The notes beneath the pieces are model-generated. The model searched no databases, was not told the origin of the DNA, and was given only the letters and a program-made list of their open reading frames with translations. Shown here one piece after another: positions 9,588 through 18,001 of a DNA stretch of 64,000 bases. How positions within the stretch are numbered: the stretch's first letter is position 1; each line of letters starts with the position of its first letter. Where the stretch lies: the NCBI RefSeq assembly GCF_008271365.1, contig NZ_CP043430.1:3224001-3288000 (forward strand), given 5' to 3'. Origin of the DNA: Microbacterium sp. 1S1 (GTDB lineage Bacteria > Actinomycetota > Actinomycetes > Actinomycetales > Microbacteriaceae). The translations under genes were made by a program, and so were the position numbers.

Positions 9588-11629
9588 TCGAGCCCCTCCA
9601 CCTCTCCGCTGGACCCGGCGAGCTCCACGAAGCGCGACTCGAGCGTCTGGCCTGCGCGCACCTCGTCGATCGTGCCCTCGGCGAGGACCTCGCCGTTCAC
9701 GATGATCGCCACGCGGGAGCACACCCGTTCGACGAGGTCCATGCCATGGCTCGACAGGATCACGGTGCCTCCGTGCGAGACGTAGGCGCGGAGGATGTCG
9801 AGGATGACCGCGGACGACACCGGGTCGACGGACTCGAACGGCTCGTCGAGGACGAGCACACGCGGAGAGTGGATCATCGCGCCGGCGAGCATGATCTTCT
9901 TCGTCATGCCGGCCGAGTAGTCGGAGACCACCCGGTTGAGCGCGTCGCCCAGATCGAAGGCACGCGCGAGGTCGGCGGTGCGCTTCTCGATGACGTCGGC
10001 GGGGAGCCCGCGCAGCAGTCCGTAGTAGTAGAGGAGCTGGCGGCCGGTCAGCCGGTCGAAGGTGCGCAGCCGATCGGGCAGGACGCCCATCACCCGTTTC
10101 GCCGCGAGCGGATCGCTCGCCTGGTCGATGCCGCAGATCAGGACGCTTCCTTCGTCGGCACGGAGGAGACCCGCGACGATCGACAGTGTCGTCGTCTTGC
10201 CTGCCCCGTTCGGCCCGACGATGCCGTAGAAGGAGGCGGCGGGCACGGTGAGGTCGATGCCGTCCACCGCGCGGTTCTCACCGAACTGCTTCACGAGACC
10301 GCGGATCCGGATAGCCTCGGTGGCCGATCCTTCCGCCTGCTCCTCGTCGGCGCTCCCCGGGGGCTCCTCGGCGGTCACCGGCTCGACGACCTCGACGACC
10401 TCGACCTCCGCGGCGCGGCCGTCCTCCGGTGCAGGCTCATCCGTGACCGGCAGCGCGGTGTCCGTGGCCGCGACCGCAGGCTCCGCCGCAGCAGGCTCCT
10501 CGATCAGAGTCGCCGTCTCAGTGGTTCCACTATCGGGTGTCGCCGGCTCGACGGAGGCGGCGTCGGCCTCGACGGCCTCTGCGGACGCGGTGTGTTCCTG
10601 CGGCGATCCGGACTCCTCCGGCGCCGTCTCCACCGCGCGTGCCTCCGCGGCCGTGGCCTCGACGACCGGGGCTTCCGCGGCCTCGGCTTCCGCGGCCTCG
10701 GCTTCCGCGGCCTCGGCTTCCGCGGCCTCGGCTTCCGCGGCCTGAGCCTCCGCCGCCTTCGCTGCAGCCGCCTTCGCCGCAGCCGCCTTTGCCGCGGCGC
10801 TCTTGGCGGCAGTCGTCTTGGCCGTCGTCTTGGCCGCCGACGCCTTCGCGGCGGCGGTCTTGGCCGCGGCGGCCTTGGTCGCAGCCGTCTTCGCCGCCGA
10901 CGCCTTGGCGGCCGCCGTGCTCGCCGTCTTGGTGGCCGCGGCAGACGGACGCCTCGAGCCCGCGGTACGCGCGGCGGTGTTCTTCACCGCCGCCGCACGG
11001 GCGGCAGACGCCGTCCGAGCTGTGGCCGGGGCCGTCATGGGATCGACGCTCGCCGCAGGCGTGGGCTCGACCACGACCTCGGCCGTGGGCGCGGCCTTCT
11101 CGGCCGCCGCCTTGGTCGGTGCGGGCCTCGCCGTCCGCGCCGCGGTCGACTTCTTCGCCGTGGCGGAGGTCGTCGACGTGGAGGACTTCGCCGCGGTCGA
11201 TTTCGGGGCCGAGGACCGCGCTCCGGCGGTCTTCGCTGCCGTGGTCTTCGCTCCCGTGGTCTTGGCGGCGGTCGACTCGGCGGCTGTGATCTTCGCTGCC
11301 GTGGTCTTCGCTGCCGTCGACTTGGCGGCTGTGGTCTTCGCTCCGGTCGACTTGGCGGCCGTGGTCTTCGCGCCCGTGGTCTTCGCTGCGGTCGATCTCG
11401 CGGCGCCGGGCTTCGCCGCGCCGGACGTCCGAGACGTCGACGTCGGCGTAGTGGTCTTCGGGGCGGCGGGCTTCTTCGCAGCCGGCTTGTCGGCCGAGGT
11501 GGCCTTCTTCGCGGCGGCGGAGGCCGAGGCAGGTCTCTTGGCGGCCGGTTTCCGAGCCGGGGCAGAGGCATCGGTCGGAGTCTCGGCTCCCTCTGCCTGG
11601 GCGGTACGGTCATCAGGGGAGGAAGTCAC
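9563..11629 (-). CDS. ABC transporter ATP-binding protein with long Ala/Lys- and Ala/Glu-rich N-terminus
   Basis: 688 residues. The last 250 or so form a normal ABC-2 type ATPase: Walker A VGPNGAGKTTTLSIV, signature YSAGMTKKIMLAG, Walker B VLVLDEPFESVDP and the switch histidine in ILSSHGMD. Residues 1 to about 435 are low complexity: first a basic Lys/Ala/Thr region built from AAKTTAAKST-like units, resembling histone H1 or the tail of actinobacterial HU, then five EAAEA units (about 295-319) and an acidic region. The GTG at 11629 is favoured by a -10 box six bases upstream; a shorter product starting near the ABC domain cannot be excluded. Co-transcribed with the permease it overlaps. Confidence 0.85.
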   Translation of the reverse strand: MTSSPDDRTAQAEGAETPTDASAPARKPAAKRPASASAAAKKATSADKPAAKKPAAPKTTTPTSTSRTSGAAKPGAARSTAAKTTGAKTTAAKSTGAKTTAAKSTAAKTTAAKITAAESTAAKTTGAKTTAAKTAGARSSAPKSTAAKSSTSTTSATAKKSTAARTARPAPTKAAAEKAAPTAEVVVEPTPAASVDPMTAPATARTASAARAAAVKNTAARTAGSRRPSAAATKTASTAAAKASAAKTAATKAAAAKTAAAKASAAKTTAKTTAAKSAAAKAAAAKAAAAKAAEAQAAEAEAAEAEAAEAEAAEAEAAEAPVVEATAAEARAVETAPEESGSPQEHTASAEAVEADAASVEPATPDSGTTETATLIEEPAAAEPAVAATDTALPVTDEPAPEDGRAAEVEVVEVVEPVTAEEPPGSADEEQAEGSATEAIRIRGLVKQFGENRAVDGIDLTVPAASFYGIVGPNGAGKTTTLSIVAGLLRADEGSVLICGIDQASDPLAAKRVMGVLPDRLRTFDRLTGRQLLYYYGLLRGLPADVIEKRTADLARAFDLGDALNRVVSDYSAGMTKKIMLAGAMIHSPRVLVLDEPFESVDPVSSAVILDILRAYVSHGGTVILSSHGMDLVERVCSRVAIIVNGEVLAEGTIDEVRAGQTLESRFVELAGSSGEVEGLEWLHTFSD
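10671..10745. repeat. 15-bp tandem repeat, five copies, inside the ABC ATPase gene
   Basis: The unit GCTTCCGCGGCCTCG occurs five times head to tail; the last copy has one change at its final base. On the coding strand it encodes the acidic pentapeptide EAAEA. Perfect copies suggest recent expansion by slippage, so copy number is likely to vary between strains. Confidence 0.95.
11229..11400. repeat. Imperfect short repeats encoding Lys/Ala/Thr units
   Basis: Degenerate copies of a roughly 15-base unit resembling GTGGTCTTCGCTGCC (minus-strand codons for KTTAAK and KSTAAK) follow one another, with a few scattered substitutions per copy. They encode the basic half of the N-terminal extension of the ABC ATPase. 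Confidence 0.8.
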
Positions 11630-11635
11630 CGTCCT

Positions 11636-11641
11636 ACGGTA
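11636..11641 (-). promoter_or_regulatory. -10 box of the ABC transporter genes (leaderless)
   Basis: Minus-strand TACCGT, six bases before the GTG at 11629; it is the main reason for placing the start of the long ATPase there. Confidence 0.45.
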
Positions 11642-11804
11642 CCAACGGGTGGCTGAGAGCCAAGGCCCCACGCGACAATCCGCAATCCGAACCCCTTCTC
11701 GCCCGGAAGCGCAAGGGGGTTGTCGTGCCTGAACGTTGCGTGTGTACTCGATCACGAAATGGCAACGGGGGACGCCTGGCCCCGGGGTTCCCAGGCGGAA
11801 TCGC

Positions 11805-11810
11805 TAGCAT
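11805..11810 (+). promoter_or_regulatory. Candidate -10 box of the nucleotidyltransferase gene
   Basis: TAGCAT 68 bases before the GTG at 11879 would give a leader of about 60 bases that contains the inverted repeat at 11835-11850. No clear -35 hexamer was seen. Confidence 0.35.
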
Positions 11811-11834
11811 GACATTCGGCACGACGAAGTGTCT

Positions 11835-11850
11835 GGTCGGTGAACCGACC
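11835..11850. promoter_or_regulatory. Inverted repeat in the leader of the nucleotidyltransferase gene
   Basis: GGTCGGTGAACCGACC is a perfect 7-2-7 inverted repeat just downstream of the candidate -10 box and 29 bases before the start codon. It could be a repressor operator or a small leader hairpin. Confidence 0.4.
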
Positions 11851-11878
11851 GTGAACACATCTTCCATTAGGAGCACTC

Positions 11879-12571
11879 GTGACTCTTCAGACCGTCATCC
11901 TCGCAGCCGGCATGGGCTCTCGGCTCGGCCGCGCGCTGCCCAAGCCGCTCACGGAGCTCAGCGACGGCCGCACGATCATGGGCCAGCAGCACGACAACAT
12001 CCGCGCCGCCTTCGGCTCGGACGCACGCATCACCACGGTGGTGGGCTACCGCGCCGAGACGATCATCGAGGCCTTCCCCTCCGTGAACTACGTCCACAAC
12101 GACCGCTACGACGAGACCAACACGTCGAAGAGCCTGCTGCGTGCCCTGAGCGCCACGGGGAAGAGCGGTGTCCTGTGGATGAACGGCGACGTCGTCTTCG
12201 ACCCCATGATCCTGGGCCGCGCGGCGGCATACATCGAGCGCGACCAGTCGTTCGTGACCGTCAACACCGCCAAGGTCAGCGATGAAGAGGTGAAGTACAC
12301 CGTCACCGCCGAGGGCTTCATCAAGGAGCTGTCGAAGTCGGTCAAGGGCGGTCTCGGCGAGGCGGTCGGCATCAACTACATCTCCTCCGGCTTCAAGAAG
12401 GCCTTCATGCGCCAGCTGCAGCGCGTCGAGGACCAGGACTACTTCGAGCGCGGTCTCGAGCTGGCGATCGCCGAGGACGGACTGCTGCTCGAGCCGATGG
12501 ACGTCTCCGACCTGTACGCGGTCGAGGTCGACTTCGCGGAAGACCTGGAGCGCGCGAACCTCTTCGTGTGA
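11879..12571 (+). CDS. Sugar/alcohol-phosphate nucleotidyltransferase family protein
   Basis: 230-residue GT-A fold NTP transferase. The N-terminal VILAAGMGSRLGRALPKPLTEL is the nucleotide-binding signature (GxGxRxG and PKPL), WMNGDVVFDP holds the metal-binding aspartate, and EVDFAEDLERA ends the protein as in phosphocholine or inositol-phosphate cytidylyltransferases (LicC-like). Such enzymes make an activated head group for a surface polymer or lipid; the substrate here is not known. The GTG start has a clear ribosome binding site (TTAGGAG). It lies alone, divergent from the ABC transporter genes, and is closed by a strong terminator. Confidence 0.85.
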   Translation: MTLQTVILAAGMGSRLGRALPKPLTELSDGRTIMGQQHDNIRAAFGSDARITTVVGYRAETIIEAFPSVNYVHNDRYDETNTSKSLLRALSATGKSGVLWMNGDVVFDPMILGRAAAYIERDQSFVTVNTAKVSDEEVKYTVTAEGFIKELSKSVKGGLGEAVGINYISSGFKKAFMRQLQRVEDQDYFERGLELAIAEDGLLLEPMDVSDLYAVEVDFAEDLERANLFV

Positions 12572-12580
12572 TCTGCGTGT

Positions 12581-12624
12581 CCGAGAGCCCCCCTCCCTTC
12601 AGGGACGGGGGCTCTCGGTGTTTT
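12581..12624 (+). terminator. Rho-independent terminator after the nucleotidyltransferase gene
   Basis: A perfect 12-bp stem (arms 12581-12592 and 12607-12618), 14-base loop, followed by TGTTTT. The only hairpin in the window with a proper T-tract. Confidence 0.85.
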
Positions 12625-12639
12625 CGCGGACGGGTTCCC

Positions 12640-12645
12640 TAGGAT
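12640..12645 (+). promoter_or_regulatory. -10 box of the EcsC-like gene (leaderless)
   Basis: TAGGAT, six bases before the ATG at 12652, just beyond the terminator of the gene upstream. Confidence 0.5.
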
Positions 12646-12651
12646 CGGCGC

Positions 12652-13638
12652 ATGGCCCCCCAGGTGCACAAGATCCACTCCCTCCCCGACGACTCCCCGT
12701 GGGACAAGGGCGTGCCGCCGGTCGGATCCCCCGAACACCCGATGATGGTGCGGGGCCTGGATCGCGTGCTGTCGATCCAGCGCCCGCTGGTGCTTGCCCA
12801 CATCCGCAGCATCCGGCTCCGCAATCCGCACGCCACGCCCGCCGAGATCATCCGCATCCTCGAGCGGCGGTACCTTGCGGCCGTCACGACCGGAGGGGCT
12901 GCCGTCGGTGCGACGGCCGTCGTCCCCGGCATCGGCACGGGTATCACGCTCGCCCTCTCTGGGGTCGAGACGGTGGGCTTCGTGGAATCCACCGCTCTCT
13001 TCGCCCAGTCGGTCGCCGAGGTGCACGGCATCGCGGTGGGCAATCCGGACCGCGCTCGCGCGCTCGTGATGACGCTCATGCTCGGCAAGGAAGGCGTCGA
13101 TCTCGTCGGGCAGCTCGCCAAGCAGGTCGCGGGCCGCGGCACCAGCCGCTCGGCATACTGGGGCGAGCTGGTGACGAAGTCGCTGCCGCGCGCGGCCGTC
13201 GGACCGCTCGTGGACCAGCTCAAGGGGATGTTCGTGAAGCAGTTCGCCGCGAAGGGCGGGGCCTCGTTCCTCGGCAAGGCCATGCCGTTCGGCATCGGCG
13301 CCGCGATCGGCGGAGCGGGCAACCACATCCTCGGCCGTCGCGTGCTCACCACCTCGCATCGTGCGTTCGGAGCTGCGCCGCTCACCCTTCCTGCCGAACT
13401 GGAGCCGGTGCCCGGAGCCGAGAAGATGGAGCTGCGGATGCTGCGAGGAGCACGTTATGCCGGCAACGCGGTCGCCGGCGCCGCGGGCACTGTCGCCCGT
13501 GGCGCAGGATGGGTGGGCAACCGGGTCGGGGAGCTCACCGGGCGTCGCCGCGGTCGGCCGGGGGAGATCGACGGTGTCGCCGGTTTCGGAGACCACGACC
13601 TGCCGTCGCACCCCGGGGCCGATACGACCTCGGCGTGA
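12652..13638 (+). CDS. EcsC-like protein of unknown function
   Basis: 328 residues. A long amphipathic middle carries glycine-rich hydrophobic stretches (TGGAAVGATAVVPGIGTGIT and GKAMPFGIGAAIGGAGNHI), suggesting peripheral or partial membrane association. The order hydrophobic Gly-rich segment, then a helix like AEVHGIAVGNPDRARALVM, resembles EcsC family proteins, but this is a weak resemblance. The C-terminus (TVARGAGWVGNRVGELTGRRRG) is basic. Own leaderless promoter, followed by accD 87 bases later. Function not predicted. Confidence 0.75.
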   Translation: MAPQVHKIHSLPDDSPWDKGVPPVGSPEHPMMVRGLDRVLSIQRPLVLAHIRSIRLRNPHATPAEIIRILERRYLAAVTTGGAAVGATAVVPGIGTGITLALSGVETVGFVESTALFAQSVAEVHGIAVGNPDRARALVMTLMLGKEGVDLVGQLAKQVAGRGTSRSAYWGELVTKSLPRAAVGPLVDQLKGMFVKQFAAKGGASFLGKAMPFGIGAAIGGAGNHILGRRVLTTSHRAFGAAPLTLPAELEPVPGAEKMELRMLRGARYAGNAVAGAAGTVARGAGWVGNRVGELTGRRRGRPGEIDGVAGFGDHDLPSHPGADTTSA

Positions 13639-13712
13639 CGGGCCACGGACCTCACCAAAGGATCCGCCGCCCCGTTGTGCCGATCATCCAACGGACGGCG
13701 CGAACCCGGCGC

Positions 13713-13718
13713 TAGGGT
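13713..13718 (+). promoter_or_regulatory. -10 box of accD-accE (leaderless)
   Basis: TAGGGT, seven bases before the GTG at 13726; decides that start over the in-frame extension to 13675. Confidence 0.5.
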
Positions 13719-13725
13719 GGAATCC

Positions 13726-15315
13726 GTGACGGACAAGCCCGACCCCTTTACCACCGCCGGCAAGATCGCGGACCTGCGCGCTCGCTACACCGAAGCCGTC
13801 GTCGACGCCGAAGCGAAGGCGAAGGAGAAGCAGCACGCCAAGGGCAAGATGACCGCCCGCGAGCGCATCGAACTCCTCGTCGACCCCGGAAGCTTCGTCG
13901 AGTTCGACGAGTATGTGCGCCACCGCACCACCGCCTTCGGGATGGACCGTTCTCGACCCTACGGCGACTCGGTCGTCACCGGCGTCGGGACCATCCACGG
14001 CCGCACCGTGGCCGTGTATTCGCAGGACTTCTCCACGTTCGGCGGGTCGCTGGGCGAGGTGGCCGGCGAGAAGATCGTCAAGATCATGGAGTTCGCGCTG
14101 GCCGGAGGCATGCCCTGCATCGGGATCCTCGACTCCGGTGGGGCACGCATCCAGGAGGGCGTCGTCGCGCTCGGCAAGTACGGCGAGATCTTCCGTCTGA
14201 ACACCCGCGCCTCCGGCGTGATCCCGCAGATCTCGATCATCATGGGCCCGGCCGCCGGTGGCGCCGTCTACTCCCCCGCCCTCACCGACTTCGTCATCAT
14301 GGTCGACAAGACCAGCCAGATGTTCGTCACCGGCCCCGACGTCATCAAGACGGTCACCGGCGAAGACGTCGGGATGGAGGAGCTCGGTGGCGCGTACACG
14401 CACAACACGCGCTCCGGTGTCGCGCATTACCTCGCCGAGGACGAGGACGACGCGATCGACTACGCCCGCACGCTCCTCGGCTTCCTGCCGGACAACAACA
14501 TGGCGGAGCTGCCCTCCTACGAGAGCGCGTTCGCGTTCGAGACCACGGACGCCGACCGCACCCTCAACACGGTCGTCCCGGACTCGCCGAACCAGCCGTA
14601 CGACATCCACACCGTGATCGAGCACGTCGTCGACGACGGCGACTTCCTCGAGGTGCAGCCGCTGTTCGCCCCGAACATCGTCATCGGCTTCGGTCGCATC
14701 GAAGGCCGCTCGGTCGGCATCATCGCCAACCAGCCCTCGCAGATGGCCGGCACGCTCAACATCGAGGCGGGTGAGAAGGCCAGCCGCTTCGTGCGCTTCT
14801 GCGACGCCTTCTCCATCCCCATCGTCACGCTCGTCGACGTGCCCGGCTACCTTCCCGGCACCGACCAGGAGTGGACCGGTGTCATCCGTCGTGGCGCCAA
14901 GCTCCTCTATGCGTACGCAGAGGCCACGGTGCCGCTCGTGACCGTCATCCTGCGCAAGGCGTACGGTGGCGCGTACATCGTGATGGGGTCCAAGCAGCTC
15001 GGCGCCGACGTCAACCTCGCCTGGCCGACGGCCGAGATCGCCGTCATGGGCGGTCAGGGTGCGGTCAACATCCTGTACCGCGGCGAGATCCGCAAGGCGG
15101 AGGAGGCCGGCGAAGACGTCGCCGCCGTCCGCACGCGCCTGGCGAACGAATACACCTACAACGTGGCGTCCCCCTTCCTGGCGGCGGAGCGCGGTGAGCT
15201 CGACGGCATCATCGAGCCGGCGAACACACGGGTGGCGATCGCGAAGGCCCTGCGGGCCCTGCGGGGGAAGCGCGCCGAGCTGCCCCCGAAGAAGCACGGG
15301 AACATCCCGCTGTGA
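13726..15315 (+). CDS. accD5: Acyl-CoA carboxylase beta subunit (carboxyltransferase; AccD5/PccB type)
   Basis: Transfers CO2 from carboxybiotin to acetyl-/propionyl-CoA, giving malonyl-/methylmalonyl-CoA for fatty acid synthesis. 529 residues, two crotonase-like halves. Visible are [32 protein letters not shown] and [16 protein letters not shown] in the N-terminal half and [32 protein letters not shown] and [10 protein letters not shown] in the C-terminal half. accE starts inside its stop codon; the biotin-carrying alpha subunit is encoded 5 kb away at 20676. Order and type match accD5 of mycobacteria. Confidence 0.95.
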   Translation: MTDKPDPFTTAGKIADLRARYTEAVVDAEAKAKEKQHAKGKMTARERIELLVDPGSFVEFDEYVRHRTTAFGMDRSRPYGDSVVTGVGTIHGRTVAVYSQDFSTFGGSLGEVAGEKIVKIMEFALAGGMPCIGILDSGGARIQEGVVALGKYGEIFRLNTRASGVIPQISIIMGPAAGGAVYSPALTDFVIMVDKTSQMFVTGPDVIKTVTGEDVGMEELGGAYTHNTRSGVAHYLAEDEDDAIDYARTLLGFLPDNNMAELPSYESAFAFETTDADRTLNTVVPDSPNQPYDIHTVIEHVVDDGDFLEVQPLFAPNIVIGFGRIEGRSVGIIANQPSQMAGTLNIEAGEKASRFVRFCDAFSIPIVTLVDVPGYLPGTDQEWTGVIRRGAKLLYAYAEATVPLVTVILRKAYGGAYIVMGSKQLGADVNLAWPTAEIAVMGGQGAVNILYRGEIRKAEEAGEDVAAVRTRLANEYTYNVASPFLAAERGELDGIIEPANTRVAIAKALRALRGKRAELPPKKHGNIPL

Positions 15316-15548
15316 GCGGTCAGGACCCCGCGGCGGAAGCGCCAGAGCCGCTGCTGCTCGAGATCACCCGCGGCTCTGCCAGCGAAGAGGAGCTCGCTGC
15401 CCTCATCGCGGTCCTCGGTGACGCGTACGCCGGCGAACAGGCCGAAGCCACGGTCGATGAGCCGCCGGTCTCGGCCTGGACGCTCACGCAGCGCCCGCTG
15501 CGTCGCCCGCTCCGCCGTGACATCCCCTGGGGGCGCTTCGCCGGCTGA
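15312..15548 (+). CDS. accE5: Acyl-CoA carboxylase epsilon subunit
   Basis: 78 residues. Short acidic start followed by [21 protein letters not shown], the conserved helix of actinobacterial AccE/PccE, and a C-terminus with [25 protein letters not shown], whose W...R-rich pattern is typical. It stabilises the alpha-beta carboxylase complex. The GTG start overlaps the accD stop, so the two are translationally coupled. Confidence 0.9.
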   Translation: MSGQDPAAEAPEPLLLEITRGSASEEELAALIAVLGDAYAGEQAEATVDEPPVSAWTLTQRPLRRPLRRDIPWGRFAG

Positions 15549-15562
15549 ACCACGCCGCGGAG

Positions 15563-15579
15563 ATTTTGTCCCCCAAAAT
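15563..15579. other. AT-rich inverted repeat downstream of accE
   Basis: ATTTTG-TCCCC-CAAAAT is a perfect 6-5-6 inverted repeat in an otherwise very GC-rich region, 14 bases after accE. It could be a protein binding site or part of the end of the accDE message; no T-tract follows. Confidence 0.35.
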
Positions 15580-15709
15580 ACCTACAGACAACCGTGGCAC
15601 GACCCCGCAGACTAAAGGGGACGCTTCGCGTTCGGCTGGTCTCTCTGTCCCAGGGTAGACAGACGCTGATCGGCCACCAGCGGACGGTTTTCGGGTAACT
15701 GTCCGCACG

Positions 15710-15740
15710 GCGAGGGGCAGGCGGATTCGCCGCCCCTCGC
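15710..15740. terminator. Hairpin between accE and the two-component cassette, possible bidirectional terminator
   Basis: Nine-bp perfect stem (15710-15718 with 15732-15740) and a 13-base loop, six bases outside the stop of the minus-strand membrane protein gene. No T-run. The 198 bases between accE and that gene contain no plausible gene. Confidence 0.45.
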
Positions 15741-15746
15741 CCACTC

Positions 15747-16769
15747 TTACTTCCGCGCCTCCGAGGGCGTCTCGCGCCGCTCCCTCGCGATCTCGTGCCA
15801 GAGGTCCACGGAGTCGTCGTCCGACGCGCGCAGCCCGGAACGGCCGACCACCGTCACCGCGACGAGTGGGTCCCTGGCGGATCGGATGATGATGCGTCCG
15901 GTCCCGGCGCTGCGGAGCACGGCCGCGAGCTCGTCGCGGATCTCCCTCCGCCTGGCCTCGTCCACCCCATCCAGCCCGCCCTCGTCGAACACCGTCACCG
16001 AGGCGCCGTGGCGTCGCGCGACGTCGATGGCATTGCGCACGTCGTCGTTCAGGAGGTCCGCACCACGGAGCTCGTCCCGGAGGCGCCCTTCCGCGAGCCT
16101 CGCCTCCAAGCGCTCCTCCTCGTCGAGCATTCCCCGCGACGCCACCACCCTGCCGAGGACAGGACCGGCCACCGCAAGGGCGAACTGGGTGCGCAGCCGA
16201 CGTTCGCGCTGCCGGACCCGCTGCGTCGCGTGCCAGGCCGACACGGCCTGCTGGATCTCCGACAACCGCTCCGTGTCGCGGACGGCACGGTCCCAGAACA
16301 TCACCAGCAGTTGCGCGACCGCCACCCACATGATCGAGCCCACCACACCCAGGTTCATCGCCACCCCCGTGCCGAGGGCGAGCGAGGCGGCGAGGACGAG
16401 AACGGCGAGCGTCGTCCAGCCGACGGCCGGGCGGCGCCGGACCACGCAGACGACGCCGAGCAGTCCGAGCGCGCCGATGTACCAGGTGGCGAAGGGCGCC
16501 GTGCGATCGCTCGGCTCCAACGAAAGCGTCACGAGCACCGGGATGACGACGCTCGCGGCGAGGGCGAGGAGCGCCGACCACAGCGGCATCCGCACGGTCG
16601 CAGGACTCCCGAGGATCGCGATGTTCACCACGAGGAGATAGACCGCGATGGCGACCACCATCAGCAGCGGTGCTGTCGGCTGCTCGATCCACCAGATGCC
16701 GCGCGCGACGAAGTACAGGGCGAATCCCACGGCGAGCGAGGTCGCGACGCTGCGCACGGTCCGATTCAT
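15747..16769 (-). CDS. Membrane protein co-transcribed with a two-component system
   Basis: 340 residues. The first 160 or so carry five or six hydrophobic segments (for example VVAIAVYLLVVNIAIL, TLAVLVLAASLALGTGVAM), followed by an arginine-rich helix (TQRVRQRERRLRTQFALAVA) and a soluble domain (about 200-340) that ends in RETPSEARK. The layout is that of a sensor kinase, but no phospho-acceptor histidine box or ATP-binding N/G boxes are visible. The segment EERLEARLAEGRLRDELRG followed by ASVTVFDEGG resembles regions in actinobacterial sensor proteins. Its start lies within the stop of the kinase gene, so it is translated with it. Function unknown; a regulatory partner of the kinase is inference. 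Confidence 0.8.
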   Translation of the reverse strand: MNRTVRSVATSLAVGFALYFVARGIWWIEQPTAPLLMVVAIAVYLLVVNIAILGSPATVRMPLWSALLALAASVVIPVLVTLSLEPSDRTAPFATWYIGALGLLGVVCVVRRRPAVGWTTLAVLVLAASLALGTGVAMNLGVVGSIMWVAVAQLLVMFWDRAVRDTERLSEIQQAVSAWHATQRVRQRERRLRTQFALAVAGPVLGRVVASRGMLDEEERLEARLAEGRLRDELRGADLLNDDVRNAIDVARRHGASVTVFDEGGLDGVDEARRREIRDELAAVLRSAGTGRIIIRSARDPLVAVTVVGRSGLRASDDDSVDLWHEIARERRETPSEARK

Positions 16770-18001
16770 GAGCGCTCCCAGCCCAGGGTCACGACGGTGC
16801 CGTCCGCGTCCGAGGAGATCTGCGCCGTCCCCGCCACACCGGCCATCCGCGCGAGGATCGACGCGCGGATGCCGAGACGGTCCGGCCCGATCGCCTCGAC
16901 GTCGAATCCCGGCCCGGTGTCCGAGACGACGACGGCGATGCCTTCATCCCCGTGTCCGACGACCAGGATGTGCAGACCGCGGCCGTGCGCGTGCGCCACG
17001 GCGTTGCCGATCGCCTGGCGGGCGGCGAGGACGAGCGCCCTCGCCGCTCGCCCCGGGATCATGCCGCTGCCGCCGCGTTCCTCCACGATCGCGTCCGCGC
17101 CGAGCTCGGAGAGCGCCCGACGCAGCTCCACGACGATCTGTGCGGCACCCACCGGCTCATCGCTGCCCTCCTCCGCCACCGCGGCCTCGGTGTTCGCGAG
17201 CCGGGTCAGTGCCTCCCTGGCCATCGCGACGGCGAGCTCCCGGGCCCGTTCTCCGTCCGCGCGCTCGGCCGCGATGAGCGCCGCCAGCACGCTGTCGTGC
17301 ATGAGCGCCGACATGGCCACCCGCTCCTCTTCTGCGGCCGCCGCGGCAGCCGCGGTCGCGTACGACGCCACGGCCATGCCGCGCGCCTCGTCGACCCCCG
17401 CCGCGACCGAACGGAACATCCAGCCCAACGAGACGATCACGACGCCGAGGATCAGCGTGAAGGAGACGTCGAATGCCGTCGTCACCCAGAACTCCCGGGA
17501 GAACCCGCCCTGCACCAGGCGCACGTATCCGTAGACGAAGGGCACCCCCACGGCCCAGGCGAACTGCAACCGGACGGGGAAGGCGAGCATCGCCGCCACC
17601 ACACCCACGTTCACGAGGAAGAAGATCCAGGGCTGCTCGCCCGCCACCTTGTCCGTGGGGTCCACGACGACGGGCCATGCCGCGAGCGCGAGGACGTAGA
17701 CGACCGCAAACGCGCCTGAGGCGAGGCGCACAGCGCGCCCCACCAGGCAGGCGATCAGCATCCAGGCCAGCGGCACGAACACGGCGACGAGCATCGCGAT
17801 GTGCGGTACATCCGCCCGGGACAGCGTCTGCACGGCCGCGATCAGGGCCTGTGCGCCGAGCACGGCGGACCCCAGTGCGACCACGATCGCGAGGATGCGC
17901 TCCATCCGCTTGCCGGTGAACCGCTCGAAGCCGTTCTCCGCGCTGCCGGGAGACGGGATCTTGCTCCAGGCGTCGCGGACGCTCAGCGGCTCAGCGGGCA
18001 C
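16766..18001 (-). CDS. Sensor histidine kinase (NarL-partner type)
   Basis: 411 residues. Five or six transmembrane segments between about 35 and 190, then a dimerisation helix with the likely phospho-acceptor histidine in LMHDSVLAALIAAER, and a C-terminal HATPase domain with an N-box like QAIGNAVAHAHG and the G-box VSDTGPGFD. The GTG at 18001 overlaps the end of the response regulator gene; an ATG at codon 33 (MERILAIVV), just before the first membrane helix, is an alternative start. Middle gene of the regulator-kinase-membrane protein cassette; the signal is not apparent. Confidence 0.85.
   Translation of the reverse strand: MPAEPLSVRDAWSKIPSPGSAENGFERFTGKRMERILAIVVALGSAVLGAQALIAAVQTLSRADVPHIAMLVAVFVPLAWMLIACLVGRAVRLASGAFAVVYVLALAAWPVVVDPTDKVAGEQPWIFFLVNVGVVAAMLAFPVRLQFAWAVGVPFVYGYVRLVQGGFSREFWVTTAFDVSFTLILGVVIVSLGWMFRSVAAGVDEARGMAVASYATAAAAAAAEEERVAMSALMHDSVLAALIAAERADGERARELAVAMAREALTRLANTEAAVAEEGSDEPVGAAQIVVELRRALSELGADAIVEERGGSGMIPGRAARALVLAARQAIGNAVAHAHGRGLHILVVGHGDEGIAVVVSDTGPGFDVEAIGPDRLGIRASILARMAGVAGTAQISSDADGTVVTLGWERS

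Noticed and set aside
13684..15297. A 537-codon open frame on the minus strand opposite accD
   Set aside because: Its translation is a compositionally skewed Asp/Arg/Val-rich mirror of the conserved accD frame, with no recognisable domain; such shadows are expected at this GC content.
15549..15746. A small RNA or gene in the gap after accE
   Set aside because: Only an AT-rich inverted repeat and a hairpin were visible; no open frame with start signals and no promoter pair supports a gene.
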